This document shows positions 61,908 to 64,000 of a stretch of DNA of 64,000 bases, in pieces (position 1 is the stretch's first letter; the number at the start of each line of letters is the position of its first letter). Position numbers and translations under genes: made by a program. Under the pieces are notes generated by a model that saw nothing but the letters and a program-made list of their open reading frames with translations, had not been told where the DNA came from and did not search any database. The stretch is taken from NCBI RefSeq assembly GCF_021023135.1, contig NZ_PGFV01000002.1, forward strand, positions 744,001 to 808,000, given 5' to 3'. Source of the stretch: Brevibacterium sp. CCUG 69071 (lineage in GTDB: Bacteria; Actinomycetota; Actinomycetes; Actinomycetales; Brevibacteriaceae).

Positions 61908-61979
61908 TCCCCCAGAACTACCTGACGGCGGCCCAGCAACTTCGCGCGAAGTTGCTGGGCCGCCGTCAGGTAGTTGGGG
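61908..61979. repeat. 60-bp perfect palindrome core, family A copy 2
   Basis: AACTACCTGACGGCGGCCCA through TTCGC (61916-61945) is matched exactly by its complement (61946-61975), and CCCC/GGGG extend it with a two-base offset. It shares ACTACCTG, GGCCCAGCAAC and length with copy 1 at 44609. Differences such as GACGGCGG versus GGCGGGGG are matched in the opposite arm. It begins 5 bp after the sodA stop. Confidence 0.92.
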
Positions 61980-62011
61980 AGGTGTTGAAGAAAGAACGAC
62001 CGGAGCAGACG

Positions 62012-62668
62012 ATGAGTTTTGAGTTGAGGCACTGGCAACGCGACGACGCCGCCGTGCTTGCCGAGATCTACTCCACCGCCGACCCGGCGCTGCTGAGCAA
62101 CATCCCCGACGACCGCAGTCTCAACGGTGCGCGCAGCTGGATCGAATCCATCACCGGCGCCGAGGCGGAGGGCCGGATCCGTGCCTTCGCGATCGTCGAG
62201 CACGGGGCCGGGATCGACGGCGACAATACGGTTGTCGATTGCGGTGCCGAGGCCGAGAACTCCGAACCCAGCGCCGAGGCAGCGACCTCCGAGCGCATCC
62301 TCGGCACCGTCATGGCCTCCGGCATCGACCGTCGTCACTCATCGGCGTGGATCTCCTACTGGACCGTCGCCGAGGCGCGGGGGAGGGGACTGGCGTCGGC
62401 AGCGCTGCGCAGCCTCGTCGATCATCTTCACGACGAGCTCGACGTGTACCGCCTCAAACTCGGCTACCGGACGAACAATCCTGCCTCCGCCGCGGTCGCT
62501 CGCAGCGCGGGCTTCCTCGTCGAAGGCCGCGAACGCGAGAAGCTGCTCTACGACGGCGTGCGCTTCGACACGGAGACGGCCGCGAGGTTGGCAGGGGACC
62601 CTCGCGGTACCGGCCGCCGGCTGTCTCTCACGTCACCGGATGACGATGATGCCGCGGGTTGTCGATAG
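62012..62668 (+). CDS. GNAT family N-acetyltransferase (RimJ/RimL-like)
   Basis: This 218-residue protein starts MSFELRHWQRDDAAVLAEIY and carries the acetyl-CoA motif YWTVAEARGRGLASAALRSL and the late KLGYRTNNPASAAVARSAGF. The pattern resembles RimJ/RimL acetyltransferases, but the substrate is unknown. A Ser/Glu/Ala-rich insertion lies near residues 70-95. The ATG at 62012 is preceded by CCGGAGCAGACG. It is the second gene in the space between M16 and dapB. Confidence 0.87.
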   Translation: MSFELRHWQRDDAAVLAEIYSTADPALLSNIPDDRSLNGARSWIESITGAEAEGRIRAFAIVEHGAGIDGDNTVVDCGAEAENSEPSAEAATSERILGTVMASGIDRRHSSAWISYWTVAEARGRGLASAALRSLVDHLHDELDVYRLKLGYRTNNPASAAVARSAGFLVEGREREKLLYDGVRFDTETAARLAGDPRGTGRRLSLTSPDDDDAAGCR

Positions 62669-62671
62669 ACT
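62666..62671 (+). promoter_or_regulatory. -10 box TAGACT for dapB
   Basis: TAGACT overlaps the stop of the acetyltransferase gene and lies 71 bp before the dapB ATG. Confidence 0.45.
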
Positions 62672-62742
62672 GGCCTGCGAAGATCGTGGAGACGCGTCGA
62701 AGGCCGAGACCACGAGGATCGTTGAGCAAGGAGTCAGAGCAC

Positions 62743-63489
62743 ATGAGCATTCGGGTCGCCGTCATCGGAGCCAAGGGACGCATGGGATCCCACGCCGTCG
62801 ATGCCATCAATGAGGCGGACGGCCTCGAACTCGCGGCCGCCCTCGGCAGCAGCGATTCGCTCGAGACCCTGCTGGATCAGAACATCGACGTCGCCGTCGA
62901 GCTCACCGTGCCGAAGTCCACCGAGGACAATGTGAGCTTCCTCGTCGAGCACGACATCGACACCGTCGTCGGCACCACCGGGTGGGACGCCGACCGACTG
63001 GCCCGCCTCGAAGCCACACTCAAGAACCACCCGAAGACTGCGGTCCTCATCGCCCCGAACTTCTCGATCGGCGCGGTCCTGGCGATGCGCTTCGCCGAGC
63101 TCGCAGCCCCTTACTTCGATTCCGCCGAGGTCGTCGAGACACACCACACCCGCAAGCTCGACGCTCCCTCGGGCACTGCGAACCACACCGCCCAGCGCAT
63201 CGCCGCCGCCCGCAGCGCCGCCGGACTCCCGGCCGTCCCCGACTCCACGGAATCCGATCCGCTCGGTGCCCGAGGTGCGGTGATCGACGGCATCCATGTC
63301 CACGCCATCCGCCAGCAGGGCATGAACGCCCACGAGGAGATCCACTTCGGCTCCGACGGCGAAGCCCTGACCATCCGCACGGACTCGCACTCCACCTCGG
63401 CGTTCATGCCGGGAATCGTCACCGCGGTGAAGAACATCGCCGACTACACGGGGCTGCTCCACGGCCTCGAGAACATGCTCGATCTCTGA
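62743..63489 (+). CDS. dapB: 4-hydroxy-tetrahydrodipicolinate reductase
   Basis: This 248-residue NAD(P)H-dependent enzyme acts in lysine and diaminopimelate synthesis. The nucleotide motif VAVIGAKGRMGSHAV, GTTGWDADRL, NFSIGAVLAMRFAELA and the catalytic region ETHHTRKLDAPSGTA are diagnostic. The ATG at 62743 gives the natural start. The TGA overlaps the next ATG by one base. Confidence 0.96.
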   Translation: MSIRVAVIGAKGRMGSHAVDAINEADGLELAAALGSSDSLETLLDQNIDVAVELTVPKSTEDNVSFLVEHDIDTVVGTTGWDADRLARLEATLKNHPKTAVLIAPNFSIGAVLAMRFAELAAPYFDSAEVVETHHTRKLDAPSGTANHTAQRIAAARSAAGLPAVPDSTESDPLGARGAVIDGIHVHAIRQQGMNAHEEIHFGSDGEALTIRTDSHSTSAFMPGIVTAVKNIADYTGLLHGLENMLDL

Positions 63490-63947
63490 TGTCGAAGGCC
63501 AAGGTCGGGGCGATCATCGTCTCCGTCGTTCTCGTCTTCTATTTCGTCCTGATGGGACAGCGGGCCTGGATCCTCGTCCGCGAACCCGACCTCATTCCGC
63601 GCATCATGGGCATCGCCCTGTTCGTGCTGCCGATCATCGGCGCGTGGACGCTCATCGTCGAACTCATCTTCGGCGCCAGGACGGAGAAGCTCGCCCGCAT
63701 CCTCGGTGACGAGGGCGGACTGCCCGTCGACGATCTGCCCAGGACTCCGGGTGGGAAGATCATCCGCGAAGCCGCCGACGAGGAATTCGTGAAGTACCAG
63801 GCCGAAGCCGAGGCCGCGCCCGACGACTGGCGATCCTGGTTCCGTCTCTCCTGCGCCTACGATGCCAGCGGCGACCGCAAACGCGCCCGCGCCACGATGC
63901 GCAAGGCGATCAGTCTGTTCCGTACGGGGGAGAAGCAGGCCTCGTAG
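63489..63947 (+). CDS. Small membrane protein with a soluble C-terminal helical region
   Basis: This 152-residue protein has two transmembrane segments (about residues 5-24 and 38-62). A soluble part follows with AEAAPDDWRSWFRLSCAYDASGDRKRARATMRKAI, cited here as the region 105-142, which looks like a tetratricopeptide-type helical pair. Similar small membrane proteins follow dapB in related actinobacteria. Its function is unknown. It is coupled to dapB by TGATG. Confidence 0.8.
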   Translation: MSKAKVGAIIVSVVLVFYFVLMGQRAWILVREPDLIPRIMGIALFVLPIIGAWTLIVELIFGARTEKLARILGDEGGLPVDDLPRTPGGKIIREAADEEFVKYQAEAEAAPDDWRSWFRLSCAYDASGDRKRARATMRKAISLFRTGEKQAS

Positions 63948-64000
63948 GCCCGGCAGGGTTCCCAGGCCCGGCAGGGTTCCCAGGCCCAGCAGAGTTCGCA
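63946..64000 (+). repeat. 18-bp tandem repeats starting at a stop codon, cut by window edge
   Basis: AGGCCCGGCAGGGTTCCC occurs at 63946-63963 and, identically, at 63964-63981, with a diverged third unit at 63982-63999. The array starts in the stop codon of the last gene and continues to the window edge. Confidence 0.9.

Overview
The window is 64 kb of high-GC DNA from an actinobacterium. Gene order (mutM-smc-ftsY-ffh-rpsP-rimM-trmD-rplS-lepB-rnhB, yraN-comM-dprA-xerC, rpsB-tsf-pyrH-frr-cdsA-rlmN-divIVA, dxr-rip, proS, rimP-nusA-ylxR-infB-rbfA-truB-ribF-rpsO-pnp-M16-dapB) is the classic actinobacterial chromosome core. DUF2469, the DUF4081-type acetyltransferase, the short NusA and the Ala/Pro-rich tails on RpsP, RpsB and IF-2 fit Micrococcales, and my best guess is Brevibacteriaceae. 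The genus is an impression, not a demonstration.

Layout. 1-4.7 kb: end of mutM, a frameshifted Abi_2/HEPN gene with a promoter-hairpin leader, a PH-like membrane protein, a BCCT osmolyte transporter and tRNA-Asn(GUU). 4.8-18.7 kb: chromosome condensation (smc), SRP targeting (ftsY, ffh), ammonium uptake (amt) and a translation/export run (rpsP, khpA, rimM, trmD, rplS, two lepB, rnhB). 18.7-25 kb: DUF2469, then the DNA-processing operon yraN-comM-dprA-xerC, convergent with an M23-M15 murein hydrolase gene. 25.4-33.5 kb: rpsB-tsf, pyrH, frr-cdsA, rlmN, a DivIVA-like protein, an unrecognised protein and a PrmC-like methyltransferase. 33.6-41.7 kb: glutaryl-CoA dehydrogenase-like gene, dxr-rip, a serine hydrolase where ispG is often found, an acetyltransferase, an S4 protein and an NrtR-like regulator. 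41.9-46.7 kb: proS, a TauE-type permease, an APH-like kinase and a DUF4439 lipoprotein. 46.9-57 kb: rimP to rpsO, interrupted by a cell-wall peptidase and a SatD-like/membrane-protein pair. 57.5-64 kb: pnp, an M16 peptidase, sodA, a GNAT, dapB and a membrane protein.

Most genes serve ribosome biogenesis, translation, protein export and DNA processing, and many are coupled by ATGA or TGATG overlaps. The -10 hexamer TAGACT recurs upstream of at least eight genes, and several starts look leaderless.

The most notable features are non-coding. (1) Two 63-bp modules of identical architecture, built from CCTGTGGA/TCCACAGG sites that resemble actinobacterial DnaA boxes, lie about 51 bp before yraN and before the M23-M15 gene. 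(2) Two families of long dispersed palindromes have two copies each; in one family the arm changes are compensated. (3) Degenerate tandem repeats with an 18-bp period occur at four loci. (4) The Abi_2 gene has an upstream extended -10 promoter and a hairpin resembling RNA-linked Abi systems. I saw no insertion sequence, prophage, rRNA or CRISPR array.
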